A stretch of DNA of 64,000 nucleotides from an uncultured Lachnospiraceae bacterium (GCA_910579615.1 CAJTUA010000003.1:124001-188000), one strand, 5' to 3'. Positions 1 through 9,404 are shown, counted from the first letter of the stretch. Numbers and translations are program-made. The notes: generated by a model from the letters alone, not told the origin.

Positions 1-249
1 GGAGGCATACCAACGCAATGCGCGATGGATTTCTTCCGGTTTTGCGTAAGTAAAATCGCAACCGGCGGCACCGTGGGTATGGATGTCCAGAAAACCTGGA
101 ATCAGACGTTTTCCGGAACAATCGATATGTTCTGCATCAGCGGGCAGATCCCCGGTCATAGTTATGACATTGTCATGAACCACAAGGGAGGTTTTGTGAA
201 ATCTGTTCTGTTGAAAAACAAGTGCATTTTCGAAAATTTTCCAGCTCAT
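1..249 (-). CDS. nagA: N-acetylglucosamine-6-phosphate deacetylase, N-terminal 83 residues (runs off the window)
   Basis: The visible part carries the hallmark amidohydrolase segment IPGFLDIHTHGAAGCDF at about residues 54-70, whose HxH pair binds the catalytic metal. It is preceded by a short beta-rich start typical of NagA. The family deacetylates GlcNAc-6-phosphate to glucosamine-6-phosphate in the cytoplasm during amino-sugar and cell-wall recycling. The start ATG at 249 is preceded by an AGGAG site, 6 bases upstream. It lies 32 bp downstream of the aminotransferase gene on the same strand, so the two are probably co-transcribed. The C-terminus is outside the window, so intactness cannot be judged. 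Confidence 0.88.
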   Translation of the reverse strand, partial: MSWKIFENALVFQQNRFHKTSLVVHDNVITMTGDLPADAEHIDCSGKRLIPGFLDIHTHGAAGCDFTYAKPEEIHRALRWYAS

Positions 250-281
250 AGGTGTCTCCTTTACGTTTTTAATTTGTGCTC

Positions 282-1469
282 TTATTTGTATTCTTCGGCG
301 AGCTTTTTGAAAAGTGCCAGCGACTTTTCAATCCGCTCAGTCGGCACACAGTATGAGATGCGGACGTGTCCCGGGCAGCCAAAATCATCGCCGGGAACAA
401 GAAGCAGGTCATATTTTTTTGCACGCTCACAAAAAGCGTTTGCGTCCGGCTCCAATGAGCGCGGGAAGATGTAAAAAGCGCCTTCCGGTTTGACGCAGGT
501 AAAGCCAAGGGCAAGCAGGCCGTCATACAAAAGCATACGGTTTTTCTCGTAGACAGAAATGTCTGCCGTCTGCCCGGCACATTTTGCGGCAACGCGCTGG
601 AACAGGCTCGGTGCATTGACATAGCCGAGCGAGCGCCCTGCGCCGCAGATGGCGGCATATGCTGTTTTTGCGTCTTCGAGTTCATCCGGAACAAGTACAT
701 ACCCGATACGCTCCCCCGGAAGGGAGAGGGATTTGCTGTAAGAATAACAGACAAAGGTATTGCGGTAATACTTGGTGACAAACGGGAGACGGATGCCGTC
801 GTAAACAAGTTCGCGGTATGGTTCGTCGGAGATTAAAAAGACCGGATGCCCGTTCGCTTCGCTCTTTTCGGTAAGCAGGGCAGCAAGGTGCTTTATTGTC
901 TCTTCGGAGTAAATCGTCCCGGATGGGTTGTTCGGTGAATTGATGATGACTGCCTTTGTGCGCGGGCCAATCGCTGCTGCAAGCTTGTCAAAATCAATCT
1001 GGAATGCGGTGGTATCTGCGTCCACAACAACGAGCTTGGCGCCGGCGCCCTTTTCGACAAAGCACCGATACTCCGGGAAAAACGGTGCAATCGCGATAAA
1101 TTCATCGCCCGGCTCGGCAAGTGCCTTAAAACAGGCGGAAAGAGCCGCGGCGGCGCCGACGGTCATGTAGAAATTGTCGGCGTGGAAGTGGGTGCCGAAA
1201 CGTCGGTTCAAATCGGTTGCCATTGCCGCGCGGACAGCGGCATCCCCCTGGGCGCTCGTGTAGCTGTGGGCGGCTACTGCTCCCTGCGTGTCAAGCACGT
1301 CAATCACAGCTTCCCGGACAGAGTCCGGCGCGGGTACACTTGGGTTTCCGATACTGAAATCGTAGACGTTTTCTTCGCCGACCTCGGCAATTCTTCTTTT
1401 CCCGTATTCAAAAATTTCCCGAATCGTGGAACGGTTCTGACCGAGGTCAATCATAATTTGTGAAAACAT
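282..1469 (-). CDS. Pyridoxal-phosphate aminotransferase, class I/II
   Basis: A 395-residue fold-type I aminotransferase, full length for the aspartate aminotransferase superfamily. Visible motifs are the SPNNPSG loop (about residue 178), DEPYRE (the Asp that holds the pyridine nitrogen), and YSYSKSLSLPGERIGY, where the Lys forms the Schiff base. The C-terminal arginine that binds the substrate carboxylate is in the HVRISYC segment. The exact amino donor cannot be read from sequence. The start at 1469 has a strong AGGTGAGG site 8 bases upstream. It appears to be the first gene of a transcript continuing into nagA. 'Aspartate or aromatic aminotransferase' are both possible names. Confidence 0.9.
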   Translation of the reverse strand: MFSQIMIDLGQNRSTIREIFEYGKRRIAEVGEENVYDFSIGNPSVPAPDSVREAVIDVLDTQGAVAAHSYTSAQGDAAVRAAMATDLNRRFGTHFHADNFYMTVGAAAALSACFKALAEPGDEFIAIAPFFPEYRCFVEKGAGAKLVVVDADTTAFQIDFDKLAAAIGPRTKAVIINSPNNPSGTIYSEETIKHLAALLTEKSEANGHPVFLISDEPYRELVYDGIRLPFVTKYYRNTFVCYSYSKSLSLPGERIGYVLVPDELEDAKTAYAAICGAGRSLGYVNAPSLFQRVAAKCAGQTADISVYEKNRMLLYDGLLALGFTCVKPEGAFYIFPRSLEPDANAFCERAKKYDLLLVPGDDFGCPGHVRISYCVPTERIEKSLALFKKLAEEYK

Positions 1470-1552
1470 ATCTTTGCCTCACCTCGTATAAAATGTTTTT
1501 TCCGCTTTTGTTCTTTGCACAGGGGCGGTGATGACCGCCAAATGCTATGTAT

Positions 1553-1581
1553 ATCATAACATAAAACCGAAAAAGCGTCAA
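1553..1581 (-). promoter_or_regulatory. Sigma-A type promoter for the aminotransferase-nagA transcript
   Basis: On the minus strand TTGACG (1581-1576) is followed by 17 bases and TATGAT (1558-1553). The 5' leader contains a short GGCGGT/ACCGCC hairpin at about 1524-1539. Confidence 0.65.
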
Positions 1582-1758
1582 CTCTGACAAAAATCGAAAG
1601 GAATTCTTAAAGTTTACTGAAAAAAGATGGTAATTCAAGCTTTGTTCATAAATTCGTGTTAGAATATCAGTAGAAGCAGGATTTTTAAGTTTGCTTTTGT
1701 TGACACAGAATTGATTTTGCATAAAGATGATAATGTAGAAAGTTAAGGTGAGATAGAA

Positions 1759-2613
1759 ATGGATTTGCCAATGTCGTTTAATGAAGAGGAACTTTGGAGC
1801 CGCACACTGCTATTGTATAACGCGGCACTTCTCGAAATTGGAACAAAACTTGAGATTTTGAATAATGAATTTAAGCAGGCACACCAGTACAACCCGATTG
1901 AACATATTACTTCGCGCGTGAAATCGCCGCAGAGCATCGCGAAAAAAATGCGGCATAACGGCAGGGAGATGACGGTGGAGAATGTCGTAAAGTACATAAA
2001 CGACATTGCCGGAATCCGCATCATCTGTTCCTTTACAAGCGACATTTACCGGATTGCCGACCTGATTGCCAAGCAGAGCGACATCACTGTGCTCAAGGTG
2101 AAGGATTACATTGTGAATCCGAAGCCGAATGGCTACACCTCCTACCATATGATTGTGTCGGTTCCGATTTTCCTCTCGGATGAGGTGATTGACACGAAGG
2201 TCGAGATTCAGATACGGACCATTGCGATGGATTTCTGGGCGAGCCTGGAACATAAGATTTATTACAAGTTCGAAGGCAACGCCCCCGACCATATCACGAG
2301 GGAGCTGAAGGAATGCGCCGATTTGGTGTCCTTCCTTGACCGCAAAATGTTAGCGATTAACGAGGAAGTCCAGAACTGCAAGGAGCCTGGTCAGGAAGAA
2401 GGGCGCACGCGCTACCTCACGAACCTGGTAAAGGACCGGATGAAGGATGCATATGGCACGGTCATGGATGACAAGGCAATTGACGAGGAGGAAGATGAAA
2501 ACTGGCGTCCGGTCGATGAAGACGGGATGCTCGAAGTAATCACGGAGCAGGTCATCAAAGAAAAGGAGCGGACGCCAGGTTTCCTCAGCCGGTTTTCATT
2601 TAAGAAAGCTTAA
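1759..2613 (+). CDS. Small alarmone synthetase, RelP/RelQ type GTP pyrophosphokinase
   Basis: A single-domain (p)ppGpp synthetase of 284 residues with no hydrolase domain. The RelA/SpoT synthetase fold is shown by DIAGIRIICSFTSDIY (about 77-92), KPNGYTSYHMIVSVP (about 122-136) and EIQIRTIAMDFWASLEHKIYYK, where the Glu is catalytic. Proteins of this class transfer pyrophosphate from ATP to GDP or GTP in the stringent response. It is longer than classic RelQ (about 211 residues) because of an acidic C-terminal tail (around DEEEDENW) of unknown role. The start has AAGGTGA 8 bases upstream. It converges with the S1-domain gene, and the two 3' ends overlap by 14 bp. Confidence 0.92.
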   Translation: MDLPMSFNEEELWSRTLLLYNAALLEIGTKLEILNNEFKQAHQYNPIEHITSRVKSPQSIAKKMRHNGREMTVENVVKYINDIAGIRIICSFTSDIYRIADLIAKQSDITVLKVKDYIVNPKPNGYTSYHMIVSVPIFLSDEVIDTKVEIQIRTIAMDFWASLEHKIYYKFEGNAPDHITRELKECADLVSFLDRKMLAINEEVQNCKEPGQEEGRTRYLTNLVKDRMKDAYGTVMDDKAIDEEEDENWRPVDEDGMLEVITEQVIKEKERTPGFLSRFSFKKA

Positions 2614-3661
2614 TATTTTTCAGTAATTCTGCAAGGCCGGTAGTGGCTTCCCCTCCGGTGGAAAATTCCATCGGTGCCCTGCCGGCATCCTCTGTTTCTT
2701 CTTTTTCGTTTACGGCCTTCATGCTCAGGCTGATTTTCCCATCTTTCACATCGCGCACTTTTACATTCACGGTGTCGCCAACCTTAAGCACCTCACTTGG
2801 CGATTTGATACGTTTTTCGCTGATTTGGGAAACGTGCACCAGGCCGGATAAGCCGTCCCCAAGGTCAACAAATGCGCCAAACGGCATAATTTTTTCTACC
2901 TTGCCGGAGAGGATGGTTCCAACGGCGAGCTTCGCGGCTCGGCTGTTTTTCTCCGCAATTGCCTGTTCAATGAGCAGGTCTTTTGCGGAGAGCACTAATT
3001 TTTTCTTTTCCTCATCGACGGTGATGACCTGAACGGAAAGTTCCTTCCCGACATAGGTAGAAAGGTCTTCCACATAGTTGATATCAAGCTTTGAGGCAGG
3101 GATGAAGCCGCGGATGCCGTGCAGGTAGGTGACAACCCCCGCGTTGACAACCTGGGCAACCTTGACCGTTGCCGGGGTGCGTTGTGCCATCATGGTTTTT
3201 AAGGTATCCCATGCCAGTACATCATCCGCCTGTTTGCGGGAGAGCAGGATATTGCCCTCGCGGTCTTCGCGCAGCACCGTGGCGGAGATTTCCTCGCCAA
3301 TCTGGATGTCCGCCTTGATGGAGAAACGCGGGTCATTGCTTAATTCCTCCAATTTGATGATGCCTTCCGCATAGCTGTTTAAGTCAACCGTTACCTCCGT
3401 GTCGGAGACACCGATGACCGTGCCAGTCACGATATCCCCCGCCTTGAGCTTGCGGAAGGAGTGGCTGATTTGGGACTCAAATTCCGACATGGACGGGATG
3501 GCCTCCGGCTGTGCGTCCGCGGCGGTATCTGACTCTGGTGCGGGCGCGCCCTGTGCGGCGGCATTGTCCGCCTCCTGTGCGGGTTCCGTCCCCGGTGTGC
3601 TTTGTACAGCCGCACCTTCGGTCTGGGAAATGGTTTCTGGTTTTAATTCTTCGTTGTCCAT
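2600..3661 (-). CDS. S1 RNA-binding domain protein (ribosomal protein S1-like)
   Basis: A 353-residue protein with an acidic Ala/Pro/Glu-rich N-terminal stretch of about 80 residues and then three consecutive S1 (OB-fold) domains. They begin at GDIVTGTVIGVSDTEVTVDL, at RTPATVKVAQVVNAGVVTYL and at GTILSGKVEKIMPFGAFVDL. The third has the strongest RNA-binding signature (FGAFVDLG..GLVHVSQIS). Firmicute S1 homologues bind mRNA, but their role in initiation is less fixed than in Proteobacteria. I chose ATG 3661 because AGGAAG lies 9 bases upstream; a longer frame to 3763 would add an Arg-rich stretch unlike the family. Confidence 0.88.
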   Translation of the reverse strand: MDNEELKPETISQTEGAAVQSTPGTEPAQEADNAAAQGAPAPESDTAADAQPEAIPSMSEFESQISHSFRKLKAGDIVTGTVIGVSDTEVTVDLNSYAEGIIKLEELSNDPRFSIKADIQIGEEISATVLREDREGNILLSRKQADDVLAWDTLKTMMAQRTPATVKVAQVVNAGVVTYLHGIRGFIPASKLDINYVEDLSTYVGKELSVQVITVDEEKKKLVLSAKDLLIEQAIAEKNSRAAKLAVGTILSGKVEKIMPFGAFVDLGDGLSGLVHVSQISEKRIKSPSEVLKVGDTVNVKVRDVKDGKISLSMKAVNEKEETEDAGRAPMEFSTGGEATTGLAELLKNIKLS

Positions 3662-3796
3662 AGAGTATGACTTCCTTTCCGGCGGCAGCCATGCACGCTT
3701 CGTGCGCCGAGGCGCGGACACCGCCCTTTCCGATAGTATATACGATTTTTTGCGAGACCGCAATAATAATTTGCAGAAACAATTTTGAAAAAATCC

Positions 3797-3825
3797 TTGT
3801 GGTATATGGAAAAAAAGGGTATACT
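3797..3825 (+). promoter_or_regulatory. Promoter for asnA
   Basis: TTGTGG (3797-3802), 17-base spacer, TATACT (3820-3825), about 40 bases before the asnA start codon. Confidence 0.6.
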
Positions 3826-3865
3826 AAAGGATAATAGAATGAAGGAAAATGAGGAGGCAGAAGCT

Positions 3866-4873
3866 ATGGCATTGATATTGCCGGAGGGTTATGATGCGAG
3901 ACTGGATGTCAGGACGACACAGGAGGCAATCAAGTATATCCGTGACACCTTTCAGAAGGAATTTGGGAAAGAAATGAATCTTGAGCGTATTTCCGCGCCG
4001 CTTTTTGTTGAGAAAAGCTCGGGTCTCAACGATGACTTAAACGGTGTGGAGCGCAAGGTTGGCTTTGACCTTTTGGATGTGCCGGGCGAGGAGGTTGAAG
4101 TGGTACAGTCGCTGGCGAAATGGAAGCGCATGGCATTAGAGCGCTATGGGTTTTGTCCGGGTGAAGGGCTTTACACGAACATGAACGCCATCCGCAGGGA
4201 CGAGGAACTGGATAATCTGCATTCGTGCTATGTGGATCAGTGGGATTGGGAAAAGGTTATCACGAAACAGCAGCGCACGATTGATACGCTGCAGTCGGTG
4301 GTGCGCCAGATTTTCAAGGTAATCAAGCATATGGAACATGAGGTCTGGTACAAATACCCGCAGGCGGTAAAGCACCTGCCGGACGATATTTATTTTATCA
4401 GCTCGCAGGAGCTGCTTGACATGTATCCGGATAAAACACCAAAAGAGCGTGAGAACGCAATCACAAAGGAGCATGGCTGTGTGTTTGTCATGAAGATTGG
4501 CGATAAGCTTTCCGACGGGAAGCCGCACGACGGGCGCGCGCCGGACTACGATGACTGGGCGCTGAACGGGGATATCCTGTTCTGGTACGAGACGCTTGGC
4601 TGCGCACTTGAGGTTTCGAGCATGGGAATCCGCGTGGATGAGGTTTCGCTTGCGCAGCAGCTGAAGAAAGCAGGCTGCGAGGAACGAAAGGAGCTTCCGT
4701 ACCATAAAATGCTTCTTGGCGGGGAACTGCCATACACCATCGGCGGCGGTATCGGCCAGTCGCGCCTGTGTATGCTGCTGCTTGACCGCGCGCATGTCGG
4801 TGAGGTGCAGGCGAGCATCTGGCCGGAGGAAATGCGCAGTGCCTGCGAGCAGCACGGGATTATATTACTGTAG
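3866..4873 (+). CDS. asnA: Aspartate-ammonia ligase
   Basis: AsnA makes asparagine from aspartate, ATP and ammonia with an AMP intermediate, using a class II aminoacyl-tRNA-synthetase-like fold. The 335-residue protein is close to the usual 330. Family blocks are clear: ISAPLFVEKSSGLNDDLNGVERKV, EVVQSLAKWKR, YTNMNAIRRDEELDNLHSCYVDQWDWE, ALEVSSMGIRV and TIGGGIGQSRLCMLLL (motif 3 region with the ATP-binding Arg). ATG 3866 was chosen because GAGGAGG lies 8 bases upstream and family members begin near this point. It is transcribed from its own promoter and is followed 177 bp later by ppk. Confidence 0.95.
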   Translation: MALILPEGYDARLDVRTTQEAIKYIRDTFQKEFGKEMNLERISAPLFVEKSSGLNDDLNGVERKVGFDLLDVPGEEVEVVQSLAKWKRMALERYGFCPGEGLYTNMNAIRRDEELDNLHSCYVDQWDWEKVITKQQRTIDTLQSVVRQIFKVIKHMEHEVWYKYPQAVKHLPDDIYFISSQELLDMYPDKTPKERENAITKEHGCVFVMKIGDKLSDGKPHDGRAPDYDDWALNGDILFWYETLGCALEVSSMGIRVDEVSLAQQLKKAGCEERKELPYHKMLLGGELPYTIGGGIGQSRLCMLLLDRAHVGEVQASIWPEEMRSACEQHGIILL

Positions 4874-5050
4874 TGTCGGATTGTACATAATTGCATATCC
4901 GGCAGGAAATGACTTTCGCCCAGTCGCGCCAGGGAACCGTGTTTTTGTCCGGTGTATGCATAAAACGGGCAGGATGGGCGGATTCCCGGCGGCTGTGGCG
5001 GAAGAAAAGGAGTGCATAAAATGGCAAAAGGGCAAAAAAGGAGTGAAAAC

Positions 5051-7273
5051 ATGAAGGCAGGATGTTATTCGAACAGGGAGCTGTCCTGGCTGAAATTTAA
5101 CGGGCGTGTCCTGGAGGAGGCGGAGGATTCCACGGTGCCGCTTGCGGAGCGCCTGACGTTCGCGTCAATTTTCCAGAGCAATCTGGATGAATTTTTTATG
5201 GTGCGTGTCGGCTCGCTGCACGACCAGATGCTTTACTCTCCAAATCTGTGTGAAAATAAAACCGGGATGAATCCGCAGCAGCAGATTGCGGCAATCCTTG
5301 ATGAGAGCAGGGAGCTTTGCAGCAGGAAGGACCGGGTATATTTTGATTTGATGGCGCAAATGCAGGAGCTTTGCGGCGTGGAGTTAATCAATTTCGCAAA
5401 ACTTTCCGAGGAAGAGGCGGCGTATCTTGAGGTCTATTTCAATACGGAAATCCGGCCGCTGATTTCGCCGCAGGTTGTCGGAAAGCGCCAGCCGTTCCCG
5501 TTCCTGAAAAACAAAGAGATTTATGCGATTGTGGAGCTGGAAGCAAAAAGCAGCGAGAAGATTGGGATTGTGCCGTGCAACAATGGGCTGTTTGACCGCC
5601 TGATTCAATTAAAGACCGACCCGAACCGCTTTATGCTCGTGGAGGAGCTGATTCTGCATTTCGCGCCGCAGATTTTTGACCACTACAAAATCAAGTCCAA
5701 ATCTCTGCTGCGCGTTGTGCGCAATGCTGACCTTGAGACGGAGGAGGAGAGCGTTTTTGATGAGTTCCAGACGGAGGAAAAAACCGATTACCGCGAGGCG
5801 ATGGTGGAGCTGATTAAGCGCCGCAAAAAGCTGTGCGCCGTGAGGGCGGAGTTAAGCCGCGCGATGAACGAGGAGGTTGTGAAAAAGCTGTGCGAACATC
5901 TCGACCTTCCGAGGGAGCAGGTTTTTTATACGGAAGCGCCGCTTGATTTGTCGTTCGTTTTCCAGATTCAGGATTATTTAAAGACAAGACCGGAATTTTT
6001 TTATGAGAAGCGCGTGCCGCAAAAAAGCGCGATGATACGCGATGAGATGCCGGTGATGGAGCAGATTGCGAAGAAGGATATCCTTCTGTGCTATCCGTAT
6101 GAGAGCATCCAGCCGTTTTTGCGCCTGCTTGTTGAAGCGGCGGAAGACCCGGAGGTTGTTTCAGTGAAAATGACGCTCTACCGCGTGGCAAAATACAGCA
6201 AGGTTGTGGAGGCGCTGATTAAGGCGGCAGAAAACGGCAAGGAGGTCGTTGTGCTCGTTGAGTTGCGCGCGCGCTTTGACGAGGAGAATAATATCGAGTG
6301 GTCAAGGCGTCTTGAGGAGGCGGGCTGCCGCATTATCTATGGCCTGGATGGGCTGAAGGTACATTCAAAACTCTGCCTGATTACGCGAAAAACCAAGAAA
6401 AAAATACAGTATATTACCCAGATTGGCACGGGAAACTATAATGAGAAGACCTCAACGCTCTACACGGATTTTTCGCTGATGACCGCATCGACGGATATCG
6501 GTTTGGAGGCGCTGATGGTGTTCAATGCGCTCTCGATGGGGCAGATTTGCGAGCCGGAGACAAAGCATCTGATGGTGGCGCCGAACGGCTTGCGGCAGGG
6601 GCTTTTAAAGCTGATGGACGAGGAAATTGCGGTGGCAAAGAAGGGCGGCCACGGTTATATCGGGGTGAAATTAAATTCACTGACGGATAAAGTCCTGATT
6701 GGAAAACTGATTGAAGCATCGCAGGCAGGTGTTAAGATTGACATGGTAATCCGCGGTATGTGCTGCCTGAATCCGGGGATTAAGGGCTACACGGACAACA
6801 TCACGGTAGTCAGCATTGTCGGAAGGTTTTTGGAACATGCCAGAATTTATATGTTTGGAACCGGCGAGCGGCAGAAGCTTTACATTTCGTCCGCGGATTT
6901 CATGACGCGCAATATGGTGCACCGTATTGAGGTTGCCGTGTGCGTGGAAGCCGACCCGCTGCGACGCAGGATTGCGCAGATGTTTAAGCTGATGATGGCG
7001 GATAATGTCAAGGGCAGGCTTATGAGGCCGGACGGCACTTATGTGCGCAGGCAGGTGCGCAAGAAAGAAATCAATTCGCAGGAGCTTTTCTATGCGCAGG
7101 CGTATGAGCAGGCCGAGAAGGAGCAGCGCGAGCGGCAGGAAAAAGAGGCAAAAGAAGCAAAGAAAGCGGGGAAGGATACGGCTGCGCACAAGGCGGTGAA
7201 AACGGGCAAGAAGGAAGCTTTGCCGCATAAGGCAGCAACGAAGGGCGCGCGGCAGGGTGAAAAGAAAAAATAA
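5051..7273 (+). CDS. ppk: Polyphosphate kinase 1
   Basis: A cytoplasmic or membrane-associated enzyme that polymerises the gamma phosphate of ATP into polyphosphate. Domains in order: N-terminal helical domain (NRELSWLKFNGRVLEEA), head domain, and two phospholipase-D-like C-terminal domains. The phosphorylated His is in GLKVHSKLCLITRK, and the second conserved His is in FLEHARIYMF. The last 70 residues are a Lys/Ala/Glu-rich tail that is not part of the family core. Two starts are equally well supplied with ribosome sites: ATG 5021 (AAAAGGAG) and ATG 5051 (AAGGAG, 8 bases). I chose 5051 because family members begin close to the NRELSW block. Confidence 0.93.
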   Translation: MKAGCYSNRELSWLKFNGRVLEEAEDSTVPLAERLTFASIFQSNLDEFFMVRVGSLHDQMLYSPNLCENKTGMNPQQQIAAILDESRELCSRKDRVYFDLMAQMQELCGVELINFAKLSEEEAAYLEVYFNTEIRPLISPQVVGKRQPFPFLKNKEIYAIVELEAKSSEKIGIVPCNNGLFDRLIQLKTDPNRFMLVEELILHFAPQIFDHYKIKSKSLLRVVRNADLETEEESVFDEFQTEEKTDYREAMVELIKRRKKLCAVRAELSRAMNEEVVKKLCEHLDLPREQVFYTEAPLDLSFVFQIQDYLKTRPEFFYEKRVPQKSAMIRDEMPVMEQIAKKDILLCYPYESIQPFLRLLVEAAEDPEVVSVKMTLYRVAKYSKVVEALIKAAENGKEVVVLVELRARFDEENNIEWSRRLEEAGCRIIYGLDGLKVHSKLCLITRKTKKKIQYITQIGTGNYNEKTSTLYTDFSLMTASTDIGLEALMVFNALSMGQICEPETKHLMVAPNGLRQGLLKLMDEEIAVAKKGGHGYIGVKLNSLTDKVLIGKLIEASQAGVKIDMVIRGMCCLNPGIKGYTDNITVVSIVGRFLEHARIYMFGTGERQKLYISSADFMTRNMVHRIEVAVCVEADPLRRRIAQMFKLMMADNVKGRLMRPDGTYVRRQVRKKEINSQELFYAQAYEQAEKEQRERQEKEAKEAKKAGKDTAAHKAVKTGKKEALPHKAATKGARQGEKKK

Positions 7274-7293
7274 CGCAGATGCGGTTATTTTTT
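7265..7293 (+). terminator. Intrinsic terminator after ppk
   Basis: AAAAAATAAC (7265-7274) pairs with GTTATTTTTT (7284-7293) with a bulged G. It overlaps the ppk stop codon and ends in a T-run. Confidence 0.6.
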
Positions 7294-7423
7294 GGGCAGT
7301 AAAGCGTGCGGGGCGTTACGGGTTGGCTGCCCGCGGAGGTATTTTTGCATTGGAATACACAGGTGCATAGGAAAGAATCCGGACTTAGATGAAATAAGAA
7401 AACGTTCCAGAATGGAGGACAAA

Positions 7424-8497
7424 ATGAAGAAAATAGGTATGTTGACAAGCGGCGGTGACTGCCAGGCACTCAATGCAACGATGCGCGGCGTGGCAAAGGG
7501 ATTGTTCAGCAGTGGGGAGAAAATTGAGATTTACGGCTTTATTGAGGGCTACAAGGGCCTGATGCACGGCAATTACCGGAAAATGTCAGAGAAGGATTTT
7601 TCCGGTATCTTAACGCGCGGCGGCACGATTCTTGGTACATCGCGCCAGCCGTTCAAGCAGATGCGCGTAGTGGAGGACGGCTTTGACAAGGTAAAGGCAA
7701 TGAAGGACACCTACAAAAAGCTTGGTCTTGACGCTTTGGTCGTGCTCGGCGGAAACGGTTCACAGAAAAGTGCAAACATGCTCTCGGAGGAAGGGCTGAA
7801 CGTGATTGGCCTTCCGAAGACGATTGACAATGACATCTGGGGCACGGATGTGACGTTCGGTTTCCAGAGCGCGGTGGAGATTGCGACGGAGGCCATCGAC
7901 AATATCCATACGACGGCAGAATCCCACGGGCGAGTTTTCATCCTGGAGCTGATGGGGCATAAGGTTGGCTGGGTAACCCTGCACGCAGGCATTGCGGGCG
8001 GCGCGGATGTTATTTTGCTTCCGGAAATCCCTTACGATATCAAAGTAATCTGCAAGGCACTTCGTGAGCGCGAGAAAGCAGGCAAAGGCTTCTCCATCAT
8101 CGCGGTGGCGGAGGGCGCTATCTCAAAGGAGACGGCAGCGCTCTCGAAGAAAGAGCGCAAGGATAAGCTTGCAAACTCGAAATATCCGTCGGCGGCATAT
8201 GAGATTGCGGCTAAAATTACCGAAAAAACAGGGCAGGAGGTGCGCGTTACCGTGCCAGGGCACACGCAGCGAGGCGGCAGCCCGTGCCCGTTTGACCGCG
8301 TACTTTCAAGCCGCCTTGGCGCGATGGGCGCGAAGCTGATTCTCAATGGGGATTTCGGCAAACTGGTCGTTATGCGCAACGATGATGTGACGGCAATCCC
8401 TCTTGCTGAGAGCGCAGGGAAGTTAAAATATGTGGACCCGAAGGATGATATTATCGAGAGCGCGAGGATGCTCGGAATTTCGTTCGGGGATAAATAA
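7424..8497 (+). CDS. 6-phosphofructokinase, group III/PPi-PFK-like subfamily
   Basis: Phosphorylates fructose-6-phosphate at C1, the committed step of glycolysis. The 357-residue protein shows TSGGDCQALNA at the N-terminus, GGNGSQ at the phosphoryl-donor site, PKTIDND with the catalytic Asp, and MGHKVGW for substrate binding. Donor-site residues are mixed. Gly follows the Asn in GGNGS (an ATP-type feature), but Lys precedes TIDND (usual in PPi-dependent and related clades), and Asn replaces the usual Asp of GGDGS. ATP or PPi use therefore cannot be decided from sequence. ATG 7424 is preceded by GGAGG with 5-base spacing. A strong terminator follows. Confidence 0.9.
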   Translation: MKKIGMLTSGGDCQALNATMRGVAKGLFSSGEKIEIYGFIEGYKGLMHGNYRKMSEKDFSGILTRGGTILGTSRQPFKQMRVVEDGFDKVKAMKDTYKKLGLDALVVLGGNGSQKSANMLSEEGLNVIGLPKTIDNDIWGTDVTFGFQSAVEIATEAIDNIHTTAESHGRVFILELMGHKVGWVTLHAGIAGGADVILLPEIPYDIKVICKALREREKAGKGFSIIAVAEGAISKETAALSKKERKDKLANSKYPSAAYEIAAKITEKTGQEVRVTVPGHTQRGGSPCPFDRVLSSRLGAMGAKLILNGDFGKLVVMRNDDVTAIPLAESAGKLKYVDPKDDIIESARMLGISFGDK

Positions 8498-8560
8498 ATT
8501 GGCATAAGTTGTACAGTTTCGGAAGAATTTATAAACCGGCATATGCTTAGCGCAGATTAC

Positions 8561-8602
8561 GGCGGGATTTTTGGAAAAAAAGGACAAAAATCCCGCCGTT
8601 TT
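8561..8602 (+). terminator. Intrinsic terminator after phosphofructokinase
   Basis: A perfect 12-bp stem: GGCGGGATTTTT (8561-8572) with AAAAATCCCGCC (8586-8597), a 13-nt loop, then GTTTT. Confidence 0.75.
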
Positions 8603-8642
8603 GCAGTGAATTATGCAGAATTTAACATGGGGAGTTTTTCAT

Positions 8643-9240
8643 ATGGCAAGAACGGTCGGAATTGGAATGCAGGACTTTGGTAAAATTATTGAAAATAATA
8701 TTTTTATGTGGACAAAACCGCTTTCCTGAAGGAATGGTGGGAAAATCATGATGAGGTGACGCTGATTACCCGTCCGGGACGTTTCGGGAAATTCCTGACC
8801 ATGAACATGGTAGAGCGCTTTTTTCCATAATGATGTGCAGGCTGATTTGCAACAGCCTGGCCGGCAAGCTGATCCGCGAGAGCAGCAGGGATATCAAGCC
8901 GGCGATGGAGGATTTGCTGGGCGGCGGCACGCTGCGCACGCAGATTGACGGGCAGATTGCTTTTAACCAATTAGATTACAGCGAGTCTGCCATCTGGGCT
9001 TATGGTAGACCTGTCCGGAAGCTATGTAATTACACCCAACCGCGAGAGCGGCTTCGGGCGTTATGACGTGGTGTTAAAGCCGAAAAATACTGCGGACATC
9101 GCCATGGGAACCGGAAATGGCAAGGCTCCTGGCAGCTTTCATTCCCCTGCCCAAAAGGACGCGATTATAATGGAATTCAAGGTGCATGACCCGGAAGACG
9201 AAAAAACTTTGGAAGAAACCGCTGAATATGTGATTATTTT
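8643..9240 (+). pseudogene. Decayed AAA-ATPase-like / DUF1703 family gene
   Basis: Pieces of one family occur in order but in different frames. ARTVGIGMQDFGKIIENN starts at 8643. After a frameshift near 8700 comes FYVDKTAFLKEWWENHDEV with a damaged P-loop, RPGRFGKF instead of RPRRFGKT. A large deletion follows, then KLIRESSRDIKPAMEDLL..IDGQIAFNQL (from about 8850), a second deletion, and VDLSGSYVITPNRESGFGRYDV..IIMEFKVHDPEDEKTL (about 9005-9215), which is the nuclease-like C-terminal domain. The final 40 residues are missing. The match to the less damaged copy at 29919-31245 makes the assignment firm. It cannot encode a working ATPase. Confidence 0.85.
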
Positions 9241-9404
9241 TTCTGAAATAATTTCAGGGAATAAAAAGATGCCGCGAATGAAGCAGGCGGATGCCTGGGC
9301 GTGTATGAAGGCATAATTATGCCGCGCCAGAGCGTATGGAAAAGCAGCCCATGTGCCCTGTTTGAATGTGCAGGGGGTGCGTGCGGAAGCATATCCACCC
9401 CTTA

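Noticed and set aside
1695..1735. Promoter TTGACA at about 1699 for the alarmone synthetase gene
   Set aside because: The only good -10 (GATAAT) is 23 bases away; another weak candidate (TTGTTC-N17-TATCAG) is equally unsure, so neither was listed.
9241..9404. Further coding remnant after the first AAA-like pseudogene
   Set aside because: Short frames exist, but none resembles the missing C-terminus or any family I know.
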